From Brachyspira hampsonii (lineage in GTDB: Bacteria; Spirochaetota; Brachyspiria; Brachyspirales; Brachyspiraceae): a stretch of 64,000 nt of DNA. The stretch is from positions 1,240,001 to 1,304,000 of the forward strand of contig NZ_CP019914.1 in NCBI RefSeq assembly GCF_002214805.1, given 5' to 3'. Made by a program: the position numbers and the translations under genes. Below the pieces are notes generated by a model that saw only the letters and a list, made by a program, of their open reading frames with translations, was not told the origin of the DNA and did not search any database. Of this stretch, positions 33,770-44,386 are shown piece after piece; the first letter of the stretch is position 1; every line of letters starts with the position of its first letter.

Positions 33770-34575
33770 TAGATTCTAAAACTGATATAGAAGAAATAAA
33801 AAAATATATAAAAAATCATAAAAAAGAGCCTATCAAATTTAATATTACTTGGCTTGACAGTAATTCTAAACAAAAAATAAATTTCATTTTGGAAGAAATA
33901 TTAAAAAAATATAATATAACAAAATATACAAATGATGCACATTATATTATAATGGAGCTTATCTCAAATGCAATAAAAGCTAGATATCTTCATGTTATTA
34001 CTATCAATACTTTAATAGAAAAATTTCCTGATTTTATAAAAAAAATAGAAAATAAAGAATATTTTAATGATTATGATATAATGAGTGAATATTCAAATAT
34101 ATTAAAAGATGAAGAAACATTACAAAAATTAAAAGAATTCATAAAATTAGAAAAAAAACTCATTAAAGATATTGATAACAATATTGAAATTGATGAGAAT
34201 ATATATTCAAAATTATTAATATGCAATAATAAACTTACTATAACATTAGTAGTTAAATTCAATAAAAATAACATAGAATTTGAAATAATAAATGATGCTC
34301 CTCTTACAATGATTAGCAGAACAAGAATAGATTCTAAAAGATTAACATTTAAAGAATATTATAAAAACAATTTAGTAGAAAAATTTTTTATGGAGCAATT
34401 GGATAATACAGAAAGTGCAGGATTCGGACTTGCATTATGTGATTTAAGACTTTTTAATCAGAATTTAGAACCTCATACTCATTTAAAAATATATGATGAA
34501 AATCATAAAACTCATTCAAAATTAATTCTGCCTATCAAAAAAGAATTCACTCTTGTGGTATATAATAAATATTAA
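33766..34575 (+). CDS. GHKL ATPase-domain protein (histidine-kinase-like)
   Basis: 269 residues, cytosolic. An N-box MELISNAIKAR (about residues 63-73), a degenerate D-box region IEFEIINDAPL, and a glycine box SAGFGLALCDLRLF near residue 210 indicate a Bergerat-fold ATPase like that of sensor kinases or anti-sigma factors. No dimerisation His box or sensor domain is present. The start codon overlaps the end of lpxB (ATGA), so it is translated with the lipid A genes. It may be a kinase or regulator acting through a partner elsewhere; function unknown. Confidence 0.65.
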   Translation: MIDSKTDIEEIKKYIKNHKKEPIKFNITWLDSNSKQKINFILEEILKKYNITKYTNDAHYIIMELISNAIKARYLHVITINTLIEKFPDFIKKIENKEYFNDYDIMSEYSNILKDEETLQKLKEFIKLEKKLIKDIDNNIEIDENIYSKLLICNNKLTITLVVKFNKNNIEFEIINDAPLTMISRTRIDSKRLTFKEYYKNNLVEKFFMEQLDNTESAGFGLALCDLRLFNQNLEPHTHLKIYDENHKTHSKLILPIKKEFTLVVYNKY

Positions 34576-34925
34576 AATTTATTTACATACCCCGCCCTCT
34601 ATTCTTTATAAATTTTATATGAATATAAAACTTAATTTAGATTTTTCATTCTATTAGAAAATAAAGCACCCGCCCAAGTTGTTTTTAGATTTAAAATCTA
34701 TTTAACGCACGGTTAATAAAATTTTATATATAATTAGTTTGTAATTATTAATAAATCTAGATTTATAACTTTGCTCTGCGTGCGGTAAGATAATAAAAAA
34801 TCTAAATAAAATTTGGGTGGGTATTATAATTTACAAATAAGTTAAAAAGAAAAATTAATTAAATATTCTAAATTAAATAATAAATATATATGGTGGGATT
34901 TAAAATAGACTATAAAAGAAAAATA
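34576..34925. repeat. Dispersed palindromic element, best part 34,666-34,821
   Basis: The gap holds a dispersed repeat, also seen at 61,759-61,920 and 62,103-62,225. It starts GCACCCGCCCAAGTT and ends near AATTTGGGTGGG (terminal inverted repeats). Inside are AGATTTAAAATCTATTTAACGCACGG and, about 65 bases on, CTCTGCGTGCGG (CGCACG pairing with CGTGCG). A CCCCGCCC motif near 34,591 and GGTGGGATTT near 34,891 flank it. It has no coding capacity. Confidence 0.65.
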
Positions 34926-35486
34926 TTATATATCAAGATAAATTATTTTAGCACCGCTTCCTCCAAGATTTATAGGAGCATCAAAAAAATATTTTATATG
35001 ATTCTTTCCTTCTGTAGCCAAATAATATTCAACTAAATTTTTTAAAACAGGTATCCTATTTTCACTTCCAAAACCTTTGCCATGTATTATAAGAATAGGG
35101 CTTATCTTATTTTTTTTGCATTCATAAATGAAATGCTTAATTTCTATTAATGCCCTTTCACTTGTAAGTCCGTGCAAATCAAGCCTTTCTTTCGGAACTG
35201 CATTTTTTATATTAGGCTTGAATTTTGTATTGACTTTTCTATCATAAATAGACTTTTTAGAATGATTAGTGCAATCGAGGTTTTTAATTGCATTTAAAAA
35301 CATTTCTTCATCTTCTTTAGTGTATGCTGATTCTTTTTTTAAATCATTTATATTTTCTTTTTTAATTTTATCATTATTAAATTCTTTTTCTATATTTTCT
35401 TTTTTATTATTAAACTCATCAGGAAAATATCCATGCTCTAAATAGAATTCAAATAATCTTCTTTCTTCTTCAGAGTTTTTTGACAT
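34926..35486 (-). CDS. Smr-domain protein
   Basis: 186 residues. The N-terminal half is charged and low complexity; the C-terminal half (about 95-186) is a Smr domain with LDLHG, HGKGFGSE and GGSGAKIIY. Smr domains bind or cut nucleic acid; stand-alone bacterial forms have been linked to ribosome-collision rescue and to DNA. It is the last gene of the ribosomal superoperon, 23 bases after rho. Confidence 0.85.
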   Translation of the reverse strand: MSKNSEEERRLFEFYLEHGYFPDEFNNKKENIEKEFNNDKIKKENINDLKKESAYTKEDEEMFLNAIKNLDCTNHSKKSIYDRKVNTKFKPNIKNAVPKERLDLHGLTSERALIEIKHFIYECKKNKISPILIIHGKGFGSENRIPVLKNLVEYYLATEGKNHIKYFFDAPINLGGSGAKIIYLDI

Positions 35487-35509
35487 ATTGATAAAATCCT
35501 AAAAAATAT

Positions 35510-37012
35510 TTACGAATTTAATAATTTTAAGAACTCAGCATTATCTTTAGTGGAATTCATTTTATCAATAACAGTCTCTATTAACTGATCTTCATCTATA
35601 CCCTGAGACTGCATATATTTCCTCAATGCCCACATTTTATTTTTTTCCTCTTCAGTAAGAAGTAAATCCTCTCTCCTAGTAGAAGAAGAATCAATATCAA
35701 TAGCAGGGAAAAGTCTTCTATTAGCAAGTTTTCTGTCTAAATGAAGCTCCATATTACCAGTACCTTTGAACTCTTCATATATATAATCATCCATCTTACT
35801 TCCAGTATCTACTAAGGCAGAAGCAATTATAGTAAGAGAACCGCCTTCTTCTATATTACGGGCAGCACCAAAGAATCTTTTTGGCTTATGAAGAGCATTA
35901 GAATCTACTCCTCCTGTTAAAACCTTACCGCTTGCAGGAACTACCAAGTTATAAGCCCTTGAAAGTCTTGTAATAGAATCAAGTATTATAACAACATCAT
36001 GTTTATTTTCTACCAATCTTTTAGCTTTTTCAAGCACCATTTCAGAAACTTGACAATGTTTATCAGGGGTTTCATCAAAAGTAGATGCTATAACTTCAGC
36101 TTCAGGTACTTGTCTTCTCATATCAGTAACTTCTTCAGGACGCTCATCTATAAGAAGAATGAAAAGTTTAATATCAGGATAATTTTTGCATATAGCATTA
36201 GCAATTTCCTGAAGCATCATAGTTTTACCTGCTTTAGGCGGTGCTACTATTAATCCTCTTTGACCTTTACCTATAGGAGAAACAAGATTAATAATACGAG
36301 TAGAAATTTTATTAGGTGCAAACTCTAGATTTATACGCTCATTAGGAAAAATTGGAGTTAATTTATCAAAATGAGGTCTTTTGTATAAATTATTAGGTTC
36401 TTCTCCATTAACAGATTCTATTCTAAGTAAAGCAAAAAATTTCTCACCAGCATTATCTTTAGGAGGTCTAACCTCACCTGTAATTAAATCACCTGTTCTA
36501 AGTCCGAAAAGTCTTATCTGAGCAGGAGAAATATATATATCATCAGGTCCTACTAAATAATTACTATTTTTTGAACGCAAGAAACCAAAACCATCTTGCA
36601 AAGTTTCTAAAGTACCTTCAGCAACTATTTTTCCTTCTAAAGCAATCTGAGCCTTTAATATAGCATGCATAAGCTCCTGTCTTCTGATATTGTTTCCGGT
36701 ATCCTTTTTTATGCCATAAGTTTCAGCAAATTCCAATAACTCTTCAAAAGTTAGAACACTCAATTTGCTAATATAAAGTATATCATGAGGTCTTTTTAAT
36801 TCTTTTACCTCGTTATTATTATCCTCTAAATCCTTAGCCAATTCATATTTTTCCTGTACAGTTTCTATATTATTCGTATTTTCTTCATTAGCTTCAGAAA
36901 CAACTTGCTTTACAACTTTTTTCCTAACAACTTTTTTCGGCTGAGCTGCAGATGCTTCCATTTCTTCGTTTTCATTAGATAGTTTTACACGTTTTTTAGT
37001 TGGAAAAGGCAT
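35510..37012 (-). CDS. rho: Transcription termination factor Rho
   Basis: Hexameric RNA-dependent ATPase that ends transcription. 500 residues: a charged N-terminal extension with [13 protein letters not shown] (about 1-75), a Rho-N and cold-shock RNA-binding domain ([10 protein letters not shown]), then the ATPase with Walker A APPKAGKT, Walker [12 protein letters not shown] and the Q/R loops ([26 protein letters not shown], quoted in part). Sits behind rplQ, unusual company but still on the same strand. Confidence 0.96.
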   Translation of the reverse strand: MPFPTKKRVKLSNENEEMEASAAQPKKVVRKKVVKQVVSEANEENTNNIETVQEKYELAKDLEDNNNEVKELKRPHDILYISKLSVLTFEELLEFAETYGIKKDTGNNIRRQELMHAILKAQIALEGKIVAEGTLETLQDGFGFLRSKNSNYLVGPDDIYISPAQIRLFGLRTGDLITGEVRPPKDNAGEKFFALLRIESVNGEEPNNLYKRPHFDKLTPIFPNERINLEFAPNKISTRIINLVSPIGKGQRGLIVAPPKAGKTMMLQEIANAICKNYPDIKLFILLIDERPEEVTDMRRQVPEAEVIASTFDETPDKHCQVSEMVLEKAKRLVENKHDVVIILDSITRLSRAYNLVVPASGKVLTGGVDSNALHKPKRFFGAARNIEEGGSLTIIASALVDTGSKMDDYIYEEFKGTGNMELHLDRKLANRRLFPAIDIDSSSTRREDLLLTEEEKNKMWALRKYMQSQGIDEDQLIETVIDKMNSTKDNAEFLKLLNS

Positions 37013-37138
37013 AATAATTCCTCCGATAAAGAATAATCATAACAAGTTATAGCGAATATTCGCTATAACTATATGATAATATTTATCTTAATTTGCTTAT
37101 ATTAGATTTATAAACTTGATTTAATTTATTGTTATTTA

Positions 37139-37525
37139 TTATTTATTTTCAGTTTTAGCAGAAGTGCTGTCAGATTCGCAAAGCATAACAACACACATAT
37201 CAGCAGCATCTCCGAATCTCTTATATGATAAAATTTTTCTTACATAACCGCCGTTTTTAGCAGCATATCTAGGAGCTATATCTTTAAAAAGTTTAGCAAG
37301 TACTGTTTCATCTTTAATATACTTTGCTACAGTTCTTCTATTATGAACATTATCAACTTTAGCTCTATATATTATTTTATCAGCTAATTGCTTAATAGCC
37401 CTTCCTTTTTCTTTAGTAGTTTCTATTTTCTCGTATTTAAAAAGAGAAGTAAGCATATTAGAAAGCATAGCTTTTTTATGTGCACTTGTTCTATTAAATT
37501 TTTTTACTGTAACTCTATGTCTCAT
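37139..37525 (-). CDS. rplQ: 50S ribosomal protein L17
   Basis: 128 residues, starting RHRVTVKKFNRTSAHKKAM with the L17 signature (R-x-S-x-H-R/K). It lies at the end of the alpha operon, right after rpoA. The tail SDSTSAKTENK is a short extension. Confidence 0.95.
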   Translation of the reverse strand: MRHRVTVKKFNRTSAHKKAMLSNMLTSLFKYEKIETTKEKGRAIKQLADKIIYRAKVDNVHNRRTVAKYIKDETVLAKLFKDIAPRYAAKNGGYVRKILSYKRFGDAADMCVVMLCESDSTSAKTENK

Positions 37526-37566
37526 TTTACTATCCTTGAAAGTTTATTAACTTTTATATTATCCTC

Positions 37567-38541
37567 TTAACCTCTCATACCAAGATGAGCATTATACTCT
37601 GCTAGTTTTTCTTTGATTTCTTCGATAATCATTTCATTAGCACCTATAAGTCTTAATAAATCAGCATCAGTTTTTACAGCAACTTTATCTAAAGTTTTAA
37701 GATCAGAAGCCATTAAGAAATTAGCAGTTCTAACAGAGAATTCTACTTCTTCAATATGCTTACCTTTAAGAGAATCAAGCACAGAATCTTTAGGAGTTTC
37801 CTCTATTTTTTCATCATCACCATTAGCCTCTTCAGGATCCATAAAATGCTTTAAATTATCTCTTAAGATTTTAGCAGCTTGAGATAAAGCCTTATCAGGA
37901 GCTATATTTCCCTTAGTTTCTATCTCAAGAGTAAGTTTTCCGTAATCTATACGCTGACCTACTCTGATAGGATCAACATTATATTTTACACTTACAATAG
38001 GAGAATAAATAGCATCTATAGCTATAGCATTAATATCTTCTAATAACTCAATATTCATTTCAGCAGGCACATAGCTGTATCCGCCTTCGATTTGAATATC
38101 CATCTCAAAAGTATATCCCTCAGCAATTGTGGCTATATAATAATCAGGATTATGCACTTGAGCTTCTGTATCATCAGCTACTAAATCTTTAGCAGTAATA
38201 ACACAAGGACCTTCTTTTTTCATATGAATAGTTTTAGTATCCAAATGAGTAGGAAGAGAAACCACAACATTTTTAAGATGCATAATCATCACTATAGTAT
38301 CTTCTTTCATGCCGGGTACATTTTCAAATTCATTGCTAACACCATCTATTTTGATAGTAGTAATAGCATAACCAGGTATAGAAGATAATAGTACTCTTCT
38401 TAAAGCATTACCAACAGTTACCGCATATCCTCTCTCAAAAGGCTGAGCTATAAATTTACCATAAGTAGGAGTTAAATCTTTTTTTTCAAAAGTAACTCTA
38501 TGAGGATGTCTAATAGATTCTAATATTTCTTTTAATGCCAT
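37567..38541 (-). CDS. rpoA: RNA polymerase alpha subunit
   Basis: 324 residues. The N-terminal assembly domain has FVAQPFERGYAVTVGNALRR-like text (IAQPFERGYAVTVGNALRRV) and SSIPGYAIT. The C-terminal domain (about 255-320) has the helix-hairpin-helix EFSVRTANFL ... LLRLIGANEMIIEEIKEKL that contacts promoter DNA and activators. An acidic linker (EANGDDEKIEETPKD) joins them. Between rpsD and rplQ as usual. Confidence 0.97.
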   Translation of the reverse strand: MALKEILESIRHPHRVTFEKKDLTPTYGKFIAQPFERGYAVTVGNALRRVLLSSIPGYAITTIKIDGVSNEFENVPGMKEDTIVMIMHLKNVVVSLPTHLDTKTIHMKKEGPCVITAKDLVADDTEAQVHNPDYYIATIAEGYTFEMDIQIEGGYSYVPAEMNIELLEDINAIAIDAIYSPIVSVKYNVDPIRVGQRIDYGKLTLEIETKGNIAPDKALSQAAKILRDNLKHFMDPEEANGDDEKIEETPKDSVLDSLKGKHIEEVEFSVRTANFLMASDLKTLDKVAVKTDADLLRLIGANEMIIEEIKEKLAEYNAHLGMRG

Positions 38542-38571
38542 TATTATAATACCCCTTATAAAAGAGTTCCA

Positions 38572-39198
38572 TTACTTAGAATAATACTCAATGATGAGCT
38601 GTTCATTAATAGGATACTCTATATGCTCTCTTATAGGCAAAGTAACTATTTCACCTGTCTTGCTGGAAAGATCTAAACTTAACCAAGCAGGAACATATTC
38701 GCTTTTTAAACCTTCTGTTATAGTTTTTACTTCAGCTATTGCATTACCTCTATCAGTGATAGAAATTTTATCACCTACTTTAACACAATAAGAAGGAATA
38801 GTCATTCCCTTACCATTAACTGATATAAAACCATGAGCTACAAATTGTCTAGCCTGACTTCTGCTTTTAGCAAGTCCAAGTCTGTAAACAACATTATCCA
38901 AACGAAGTTCTAATAATCTAAGTAAGTTTTCACCGGATACACCAGCTACACGAATAGCCTCATGATAATAATTTCTAAACTGTTTTTCTAAAACGCCGTA
39001 AATACGTTTAACTTTTTGTTTTTCTCTCATCTGAATACCATATTCTGACAACTGTTTCATTTTACGGTTAGCAGGACCTGGTACATCTCTCTTTTTTGTT
39101 ATAGCACATTTAGCAGTAAGACATCTATCACCTTTCAACATAAGTTTCATTTTTTCACGGCGACATAATCTACAACTAGCATCTCTATATCTTGCCAT
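38572..39198 (-). CDS. rpsD: 30S ribosomal protein S4
   Basis: 208 residues. Zinc-type N-terminus with C9, C12, C26 and C31; S4 RNA-binding domain around residues 98-160 (LELRLDNVVYRLGLAKSRSQ). An early assembly protein that in many bacteria also represses this operon. Confidence 0.96.
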   Translation of the reverse strand: MARYRDASCRLCRREKMKLMLKGDRCLTAKCAITKKRDVPGPANRKMKQLSEYGIQMREKQKVKRIYGVLEKQFRNYYHEAIRVAGVSGENLLRLLELRLDNVVYRLGLAKSRSQARQFVAHGFISVNGKGMTIPSYCVKVGDKISITDRGNAIAEVKTITEGLKSEYVPAWLSLDLSSKTGEIVTLPIREHIEYPINEQLIIEYYSK

Positions 39199-39237
39199 AA
39201 TTATTTATCTCCTATTAATACTACTTAAATACAAATA

Positions 39238-39648
39238 TTATATTCTTCTTCTTTTTCTAGGACGGCAGCCGTTATGAGGCATTGGAGTAACGTCCTTAAT
39301 AAGTTTAACTTTAAGACCTGAAGCTTCAACAGCTCTGATTGAGCTTTCTCTTCCCATTCCAGGACCTTTAACATAAACTTCTACTTCTCTAACACCCATT
39401 TCATAAGCCTTTTTAGATGCTTTTTCACTAGCAACTTGAGCAGCAAAAGGTGTAGATTTTTTACTGCTTTTGTAATCTCCATCCAAACCTGCACTAGCCC
39501 ATGATAAAGTGTCGCCATTTCTATCTGTTATAGTAACTATTGTATTATTAAAACTAGCCTTTATATGTACTATACCAAAAGCTTCAACTTTTCTATCTTT
39601 TTTAATTTTTTTATCTTTTAGAGTTTTTTTACCTTTTTGAGTAGCCAC
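39238..39648 (-). CDS. rpsK: 30S ribosomal protein S11
   Basis: 136 residues with [19 protein letters not shown] and the C-terminal [17 protein letters not shown] signature. Platform protein of the small subunit. The N-terminal about 20 residues are an extra Lys-rich stretch. Confidence 0.96.
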   Translation of the reverse strand: MATQKGKKTLKDKKIKKDRKVEAFGIVHIKASFNNTIVTITDRNGDTLSWASAGLDGDYKSSKKSTPFAAQVASEKASKKAYEMGVREVEVYVKGPGMGRESSIRAVEASGLKVKLIKDVTPMPHNGCRPRKRRRI

Positions 39649-39664
39649 TATTCTCCCCCATTAA

Positions 39665-40054
39665 TTATTTTTTACCTGGTGCTTTTTTCTTACCAGCAAT
39701 AGCTTTTCTTGCACCGCCGCCTCTAGCATTACGAGAGTTAGTACGAGTGCGCTGACCATGTACAGGAAGCCTCTTAATATGACGCATTCCGCGGTATGAG
39801 TGAATATCTTTCAAACGCTTTATATTATTATAAAGTTCTGTTCTCAAATCACCTTCTACCTTAGTAGTGGCTTCTATAGCATCTCTTAAAGCAGTAATTT
39901 GTGCATCTGTTAAATCTTTAGCTTTAATAGAGTAATCTATATTAGCCTTATCACAAATAACATGAGCAAGAGTGCGACCTATACCGTATATATCAGTAAG
40001 GGCTATTTCTATTCTTTTATTATTTCTTATTTCAACACCCATTAAACGTGCCAT
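39665..40054 (-). CDS. rpsM: 30S ribosomal protein S13
   Basis: 129 residues. MGVEIRNNKRIEIALTDIYG opens it and RGMRHIKRLPVHGQRTRTNS is the S13 signature, with a basic tail that contacts tRNA. First of the rpsM-rpsK-rpsD-rpoA-rplQ run. Confidence 0.96.
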   Translation of the reverse strand: MARLMGVEIRNNKRIEIALTDIYGIGRTLAHVICDKANIDYSIKAKDLTDAQITALRDAIEATTKVEGDLRTELYNNIKRLKDIHSYRGMRHIKRLPVHGQRTRTNSRNARGGGARKAIAGKKKAPGKK

Positions 40055-40076
40055 ATTAATTATCTCCTTAAATTAA

Positions 40077-40193
40077 TTACTTCTGTTTTTGTTTATGTCT
40101 TGGGTTTTTCTTACATATAACTCTAACGACGCCTTTTCTTTTAACTATTTGGCAGTCATTACAACGTTTTTTTATAGAACTTTTTACTTTCAT
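40077..40193 (-). CDS. rpmJ: 50S ribosomal protein L36
   Basis: 38 residues: [20 protein letters not shown] then [18 protein letters not shown]. It is the zinc form, with C11, C14, C27 and H33. It fits between infA and rpsM exactly as expected. It is short and easily missed. Confidence 0.95.
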   Translation of the reverse strand: MKVKSSIKKRCNDCQIVKRKGVVRVICKKNPRHKQKQK

Positions 40194-40217
40194 TGTAACT
40201 AATCTCCATTTAATTTA

Positions 40218-40436
40218 TTACTTATAACGATAAATTATTCTGCCCTTTGTCAAATCATAGGGAGACATTTCTATAGTTACCTTATCTCCAGGAAGTATGC
40301 GGATAAAATTCATACGCATTTTACCGGATATATGAGCCAATATCTTATGACCATTTTCTAACTCTACTCTAAAAGTGGCATTTGGAAGAGGCTCTACTAC
40401 AGTACCCTCTACTTCTATAGTTTCTCTATCAGCCAT
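40218..40436 (-). CDS. infA: Translation initiation factor IF-1
   Basis: 72-residue OB-fold protein that occupies the A site during initiation. Signature [17 protein letters not shown] and [16 protein letters not shown]; ends KGRIIYRYK. Starts 4 bases after secY ends; adk and map, often found between secY and infA, are absent here. Confidence 0.97.
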   Translation of the reverse strand: MADRETIEVEGTVVEPLPNATFRVELENGHKILAHISGKMRMNFIRILPGDKVTIEMSPYDLTKGRIIYRYK

Positions 40437-40440
40437 ATTA

Positions 40441-41781
40441 TTACCTTCTCACCTTAGATTTCTTTAATATGCCGTCATAGTTATGCATTTGCAAATAGGA
40501 TTCTATTTGTTTTAATAACTCAACAGCAACACTCACGCTAATCATTACAGATGTTCCGCCCATCAAATAAACAAGAGAATTATTTGTACCTCTGAAAGGA
40601 GCAAATATAGGAATCTTAGACATTAAATCTGGGAATACTGCTATAGCTGCTAAGAATATTGAACCGCCTATAGTTATTCTGCTTAATACTGTTTTAAGAT
40701 ATTCTGCAGTTTGAGTACCCGGTCTGTATCCCGGTATAAAACCGCCTGATTTTTTAAGATTCTCTGCTATATCATCAGGATTGAACTGTACTGATGTATA
40801 AACATAGGCAAACATTATAACTAATAAACAATAAAGAATTATGTATGCCCAACTTCCATAAGAAAAGAATCTAAGCAAGGCATCAAGCCATCTCCATTGA
40901 ACTCCTCTTGTTAAGCTAGCTATCTGAGCAGGAATTGCCATCAAAGCTGAAGCAAATATTATAGGAATTACACCGGAAGGATTGATCTTGAAAGGTATAT
41001 GAGTTGATTGAGCTCCGAATACTTTTCTGCCTACAACTCTTTTAGCATACTGAACAGGGATTCTCCTTTGTCCGCTTTCTTCATAAACTACACAAAATAT
41101 AACTATTGCGAAGATTATAAAGAAAAGAACTATTACTAAAGAGTTTAAATATTCACTTTCTCTCTTTTGTATAACATCATACACGCCAGCAGGAATACGA
41201 GCAACAATACCGGCAAAAATTATAACAGATATACCGTTACCAAGGCCGCGTTCTGTAATCTGGTCACCTAGCCACATCAAGAACATGGTACCAGCAGTAG
41301 CTGTTACAACTACGAGAAGTATGAAACCTATTCCGGGATCCATAAATATCATAGCACCTTCATTTATACTCTGAATCCAACTAGCCATAGCTGCAGATTG
41401 TACTATACAAAGAACAAGAGTTAGATATCTAACATACTGATTTATCTTTTTACGACCGCTTTCACCTTCTTTCTGCATTCTTTCCAAAGCAGGAATAACT
41501 ACACCAAGAAGCTGCATTATAATTGAAGCAGAAATATAAGGCATAATACCAAGTGCCAATATAGAAAATCTAAATAAAGCACCGCCTGAAAATAAATCCA
41601 TAATAGTTAAAAGTCCTCCTCCGCCTTGAGATGAGGACAAGAAGCCTAAAAGGGCTGTAGGATCTATACCAGGTGTAGGAATATGACTTCCTATTCTATA
41701 AACTAATATAGCAATAACAGTAAATAAGATTCTGCTTCTTAATTCTTGTACTCTAAATATATTAGCAAACGATTTAAACAT
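40441..41781 (-). CDS. secY: Protein translocase subunit SecY
   Basis: Central channel of the SecYEG translocon in the inner membrane. 446 residues with ten hydrophobic segments. Family motifs [10 protein letters not shown] near the plug region, [17 protein letters not shown], and the cytoplasmic loop [12 protein letters not shown]. Lies between rplO and infA. Confidence 0.96.
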   Translation of the reverse strand: MFKSFANIFRVQELRSRILFTVIAILVYRIGSHIPTPGIDPTALLGFLSSSQGGGGLLTIMDLFSGGALFRFSILALGIMPYISASIIMQLLGVVIPALERMQKEGESGRKKINQYVRYLTLVLCIVQSAAMASWIQSINEGAMIFMDPGIGFILLVVVTATAGTMFLMWLGDQITERGLGNGISVIIFAGIVARIPAGVYDVIQKRESEYLNSLVIVLFFIIFAIVIFCVVYEESGQRRIPVQYAKRVVGRKVFGAQSTHIPFKINPSGVIPIIFASALMAIPAQIASLTRGVQWRWLDALLRFFSYGSWAYIILYCLLVIMFAYVYTSVQFNPDDIAENLKKSGGFIPGYRPGTQTAEYLKTVLSRITIGGSIFLAAIAVFPDLMSKIPIFAPFRGTNNSLVYLMGGTSVMISVSVAVELLKQIESYLQMHNYDGILKKSKVRR

Positions 41782-41792
41782 TATAATTTACC

Positions 41793-42284
41793 TTAAGACT
41801 TTTTATCTTCTTTTTTTCTAATATATTTTTTACGTTCATGTATTATAACTTTACCGCCTGATTTCTCAATTTTTTCTATAGCTTTTTTACTAGCCATATC
41901 AACTGTTATAGTAACAGCATTTTTTACTTCACCCATAGAAAGAAGTTTAATATAATCTCTCTTAGATGATAAGAAACCCATTTGAAGTAAAGTTTCTCTT
42001 GTGATTTCATTACCGCCTATAGAATCTAAATCACCAACATTGATAACATTAACACATTTTTTGAAAGCTGCATTAGTGAATCCGCTTTTAGGAATTCTTC
42101 TATGTAAAGGCATTTGTCCGCCTTCAAAACCAGCTCTTCTGCTGTAACCGGCACGAGACTGAGCACCTTTATCACCTCTGCCTGCAGTACAGCCCCAGCC
42201 AGAACCTTGTCCGCGTCCTACTCTATGACGTTTTTTACTAGATCCCTTAGGAGCTCTTAATATTTTTGTATTTTCTTGTGCCAT
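41793..42284 (-). CDS. rplO: 50S ribosomal protein L15
   Basis: About 163 residues from the ATG at 42,282-42,284 (MAQENTKILRAPKGSSKKRH). A longer GTG-started reading to 42,299 is less likely because its first codons contain the TGAGG ribosome-binding site. Gly/Arg-rich N-terminus (GRGQGSGWGCTAGRGDKGA) and GGEI-type C-terminal domain are typical. Confidence 0.93.
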   Translation of the reverse strand: MAQENTKILRAPKGSSKKRHRVGRGQGSGWGCTAGRGDKGAQSRAGYSRRAGFEGGQMPLHRRIPKSGFTNAAFKKCVNVINVGDLDSIGGNEITRETLLQMGFLSSKRDYIKLLSMGEVKNAVTITVDMASKKAIEKIEKSGGKVIIHERKKYIRKKEDKKS

Positions 42285-42295
42285 TTTTAAGAACC

Positions 42296-42475
42296 TCACT
42301 TATACTCTACTTTAAGAAGATGTGATATTTTATTTATCATTCCATTTATTTGAGGAGTTGCTTCATGTTCTACAACTCTTTTGCCTTTTTTGAAACCTAA
42401 AGCTACAACTGTGTCTCTTTGAGATTTCTCATAGCCTATAGGAGATTTTACTAATTTTATTACAACTTTAGCCAT
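42296..42475 (-). CDS. rpmD: 50S ribosomal protein L30
   Basis: 59 residues: [20 protein letters not shown], then [20 protein letters not shown], ending LLKVEYK. The family's core (SxIG, LGL/F-K-K) is visible. Its ATG overlaps the rpsE stop by one base (TAATG), and it sits in the conserved rpsE-rpmD-rplO order. Confidence 0.94.
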   Translation of the reverse strand: MAKVVIKLVKSPIGYEKSQRDTVVALGFKKGKRVVEHEATPQINGMINKISHLLKVEYK

Positions 42476-42993
42476 TATTCTGCCCTCCCATAAACCTGAT
42501 CTATACTTACACCTCTTTTATTAGCCATATACTCTACTGTTTTCAAAGATTTTAACCCTTCAAAAGTAGCTTTAGCTAGGTTCATAGAGTTGTTATTTCC
42601 TAAAGACTTAGAAAGAATATTTTTTACTCCGGCTAATTCCAACACTGCACGTGCAGGACCGCCTGAAATAACTCCTGTACCTTTAGAAGCCGGCTTCATT
42701 ATTATTCTGCTGCTTCTAAATACACCAACTGTATTATGAGGTATAGTTTCACCTTTTAAGTTCACTTCTATCATATTTTTTTTAGCCTGCTCTATAGCTT
42801 TTCTTATAGCATCTGGTACTTCGTTTGCTTTACCGTAACCTAAACCAACATGACCATTTTTATCGCCTAAAACCATCAAAGCAGCAAATCTAAAACGTCT
42901 TCCGCCTTTCATAACTTTAGCTACTCTGTTTAAAGTTATTAGACGCTCTTCATACATACTTTTTTCTTCGTTGTTATTTATATCGTGTGCCAA
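42475..42993 (-). CDS. rpsE: 30S ribosomal protein S5
   Basis: 172 residues. [20 protein letters not shown] is the S5 N-terminal signature, and [19 protein letters not shown] the second domain. Helps fidelity and mRNA unwinding on the small subunit. Confidence 0.97.
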   Translation of the reverse strand: MAHDINNNEEKSMYEERLITLNRVAKVMKGGRRFRFAALMVLGDKNGHVGLGYGKANEVPDAIRKAIEQAKKNMIEVNLKGETIPHNTVGVFRSSRIIMKPASKGTGVISGGPARAVLELAGVKNILSKSLGNNNSMNLAKATFEGLKSLKTVEYMANKRGVSIDQVYGRAE

Positions 42994-43004
42994 GGTAATA
43001 CTCC

Positions 43005-43361
43005 TTAAAATTTCAATCCTGCTTCACGAGCACCGTCAGCTAGGGATTTTATTTTTCCATGATATATATATCCGTTTCTGTCAAATACAACTTCATTTAT
43101 ATTTTTTTCTTTTGCTCTTGCGGCTAAAATTTTACCTATTTCTTTAGCTATATCCACATTTTTACCGCTTTTTAAATCTTTTTCCTGAGAAGATGCTGAT
43201 GCTAAAGTTATACCTTTACTATCATCTATTATTTGAGCAGATACATATTTAAGACTTTTATGAACTGTAAGTCTTGGACGCTCTGAACTTCCTTCTATTT
43301 TTATACGAATACTTCTTTTTCTTCTTTCGCGTTGAGCTTTAATCTTTTCTCTTAAACTCAT
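43005..43361 (-). CDS. rplR: 50S ribosomal protein L18
   Basis: 118 residues, binds 5S rRNA. Basic N-terminus [15 protein letters not shown], then [20 protein letters not shown] and the closing [20 protein letters not shown]. Normal length. Confidence 0.96.
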   Translation of the reverse strand: MSLREKIKAQRERRKRSIRIKIEGSSERPRLTVHKSLKYVSAQIIDDSKGITLASASSQEKDLKSGKNVDIAKEIGKILAARAKEKNINEVVFDRNGYIYHGKIKSLADGAREAGLKF

Positions 43362-43371
43362 AAAAAACCCC

Positions 43372-43944
43372 TTACTTAGCAGCCTTTTTACTTTCTTTAT
43401 ATTTTACATGCTCGCCGTCAAATCTAACACCTTTACCTTTATAAGGTTCAACAGGTCTTTTCTTTTTGATATTCATAGCAAGCTCACCTACTTGTTCTTT
43501 ATCATTGCCTTCGATAATTATTTTAGTATCTTTTTCTACTGTTACTTTAACACCTTCCGGTATTTTCATTTTCACATCACTAGAAAAGCCTAATTGCAAT
43601 GTTATAGTATCTCCTTGAACATTAGAACGATAACCTGTACCTTCTAATTGAAGAACTTTTTTATATCCGTTAGTAACGCCTTCTATCATATTAGAAACGA
43701 GCTTCCACACTAGACCTAATTGTGCAGAATATTTAGCTCTATTTTCTTTAATAGCTTTCTCATCAGTACTTTCAATTTTAGGAGGTTTAACCCAAAGAGA
43801 ATTATTTTCGAGTTCAATTATTATATAATCAAAAAACTCTCTTGTCAACTCCCCTCTTTTACCTTTTACGATTACTTTATGTCCGTCTATCTTAACTTCA
43901 ACACCTTGAGGTATCGCTATAGGTTTATTTGCCAATCTACTCAT
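43372..43944 (-). CDS. rplF: 50S ribosomal protein L6
   Basis: 190 residues with two similar alpha/beta domains. The C-terminal signature reads KKKRPVEPYKGKGVRF. Near the stalk base of the large subunit. Confidence 0.96.
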   Translation of the reverse strand: MSRLANKPIAIPQGVEVKIDGHKVIVKGKRGELTREFFDYIIIELENNSLWVKPPKIESTDEKAIKENRAKYSAQLGLVWKLVSNMIEGVTNGYKKVLQLEGTGYRSNVQGDTITLQLGFSSDVKMKIPEGVKVTVEKDTKIIIEGNDKEQVGELAMNIKKKRPVEPYKGKGVRFDGEHVKYKESKKAAK

Positions 43945-43967
43945 TATTAATACCCTCTAATAATTTA

Positions 43968-44369
43968 TTACCAAACGTGGCATAAAACTTCGCCGCCGAC
44001 TTTTTCTTTTCTAGCCTCTTTATCTGTCATTACACCTTTACTTGTAGATATTACAGATATACCGAAACCATTTTTTACTTGAGGTATAGTATCTACTGAT
44101 GTATAAACTCTTAAACCTGGAGTTGATACTCTTTGAATTCCTTCTATTACTGAACTTCCCTCATAATATTTCAAATCTATTTCTATGCGGAAGAAATTTT
44201 TATCTTTTACTTCTACTTTTTTGAAGTCATTAATATAACCTTCTTTCTTTAAAATTGCAAGTATATTTTCCATTTTTGTAGAAAAAGGTATAGCAACAGA
44301 CTCTTTTTTTGCTCTACAACCATTTCTTATTATAGTTAAAGCATCTGCTATTGGATCATGTACACTCAT
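43968..44369 (-). CDS. rpsH: 30S ribosomal protein S8
   Basis: 133 residues. Starts HDPIADALTIIRNGCRAKKE; signature GFGISVISTSKGVMTDKEAR and a VWxxx-type end (CHVW). Binds 16S rRNA helix 21 and often represses the spc operon. Confidence 0.96.
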   Translation of the reverse strand: MSVHDPIADALTIIRNGCRAKKESVAIPFSTKMENILAILKKEGYINDFKKVEVKDKNFFRIEIDLKYYEGSSVIEGIQRVSTPGLRVYTSVDTIPQVKNGFGISVISTSKGVMTDKEARKEKVGGEVLCHVW

Positions 44370-44386
44370 TTATAATTCTCCTTAAA

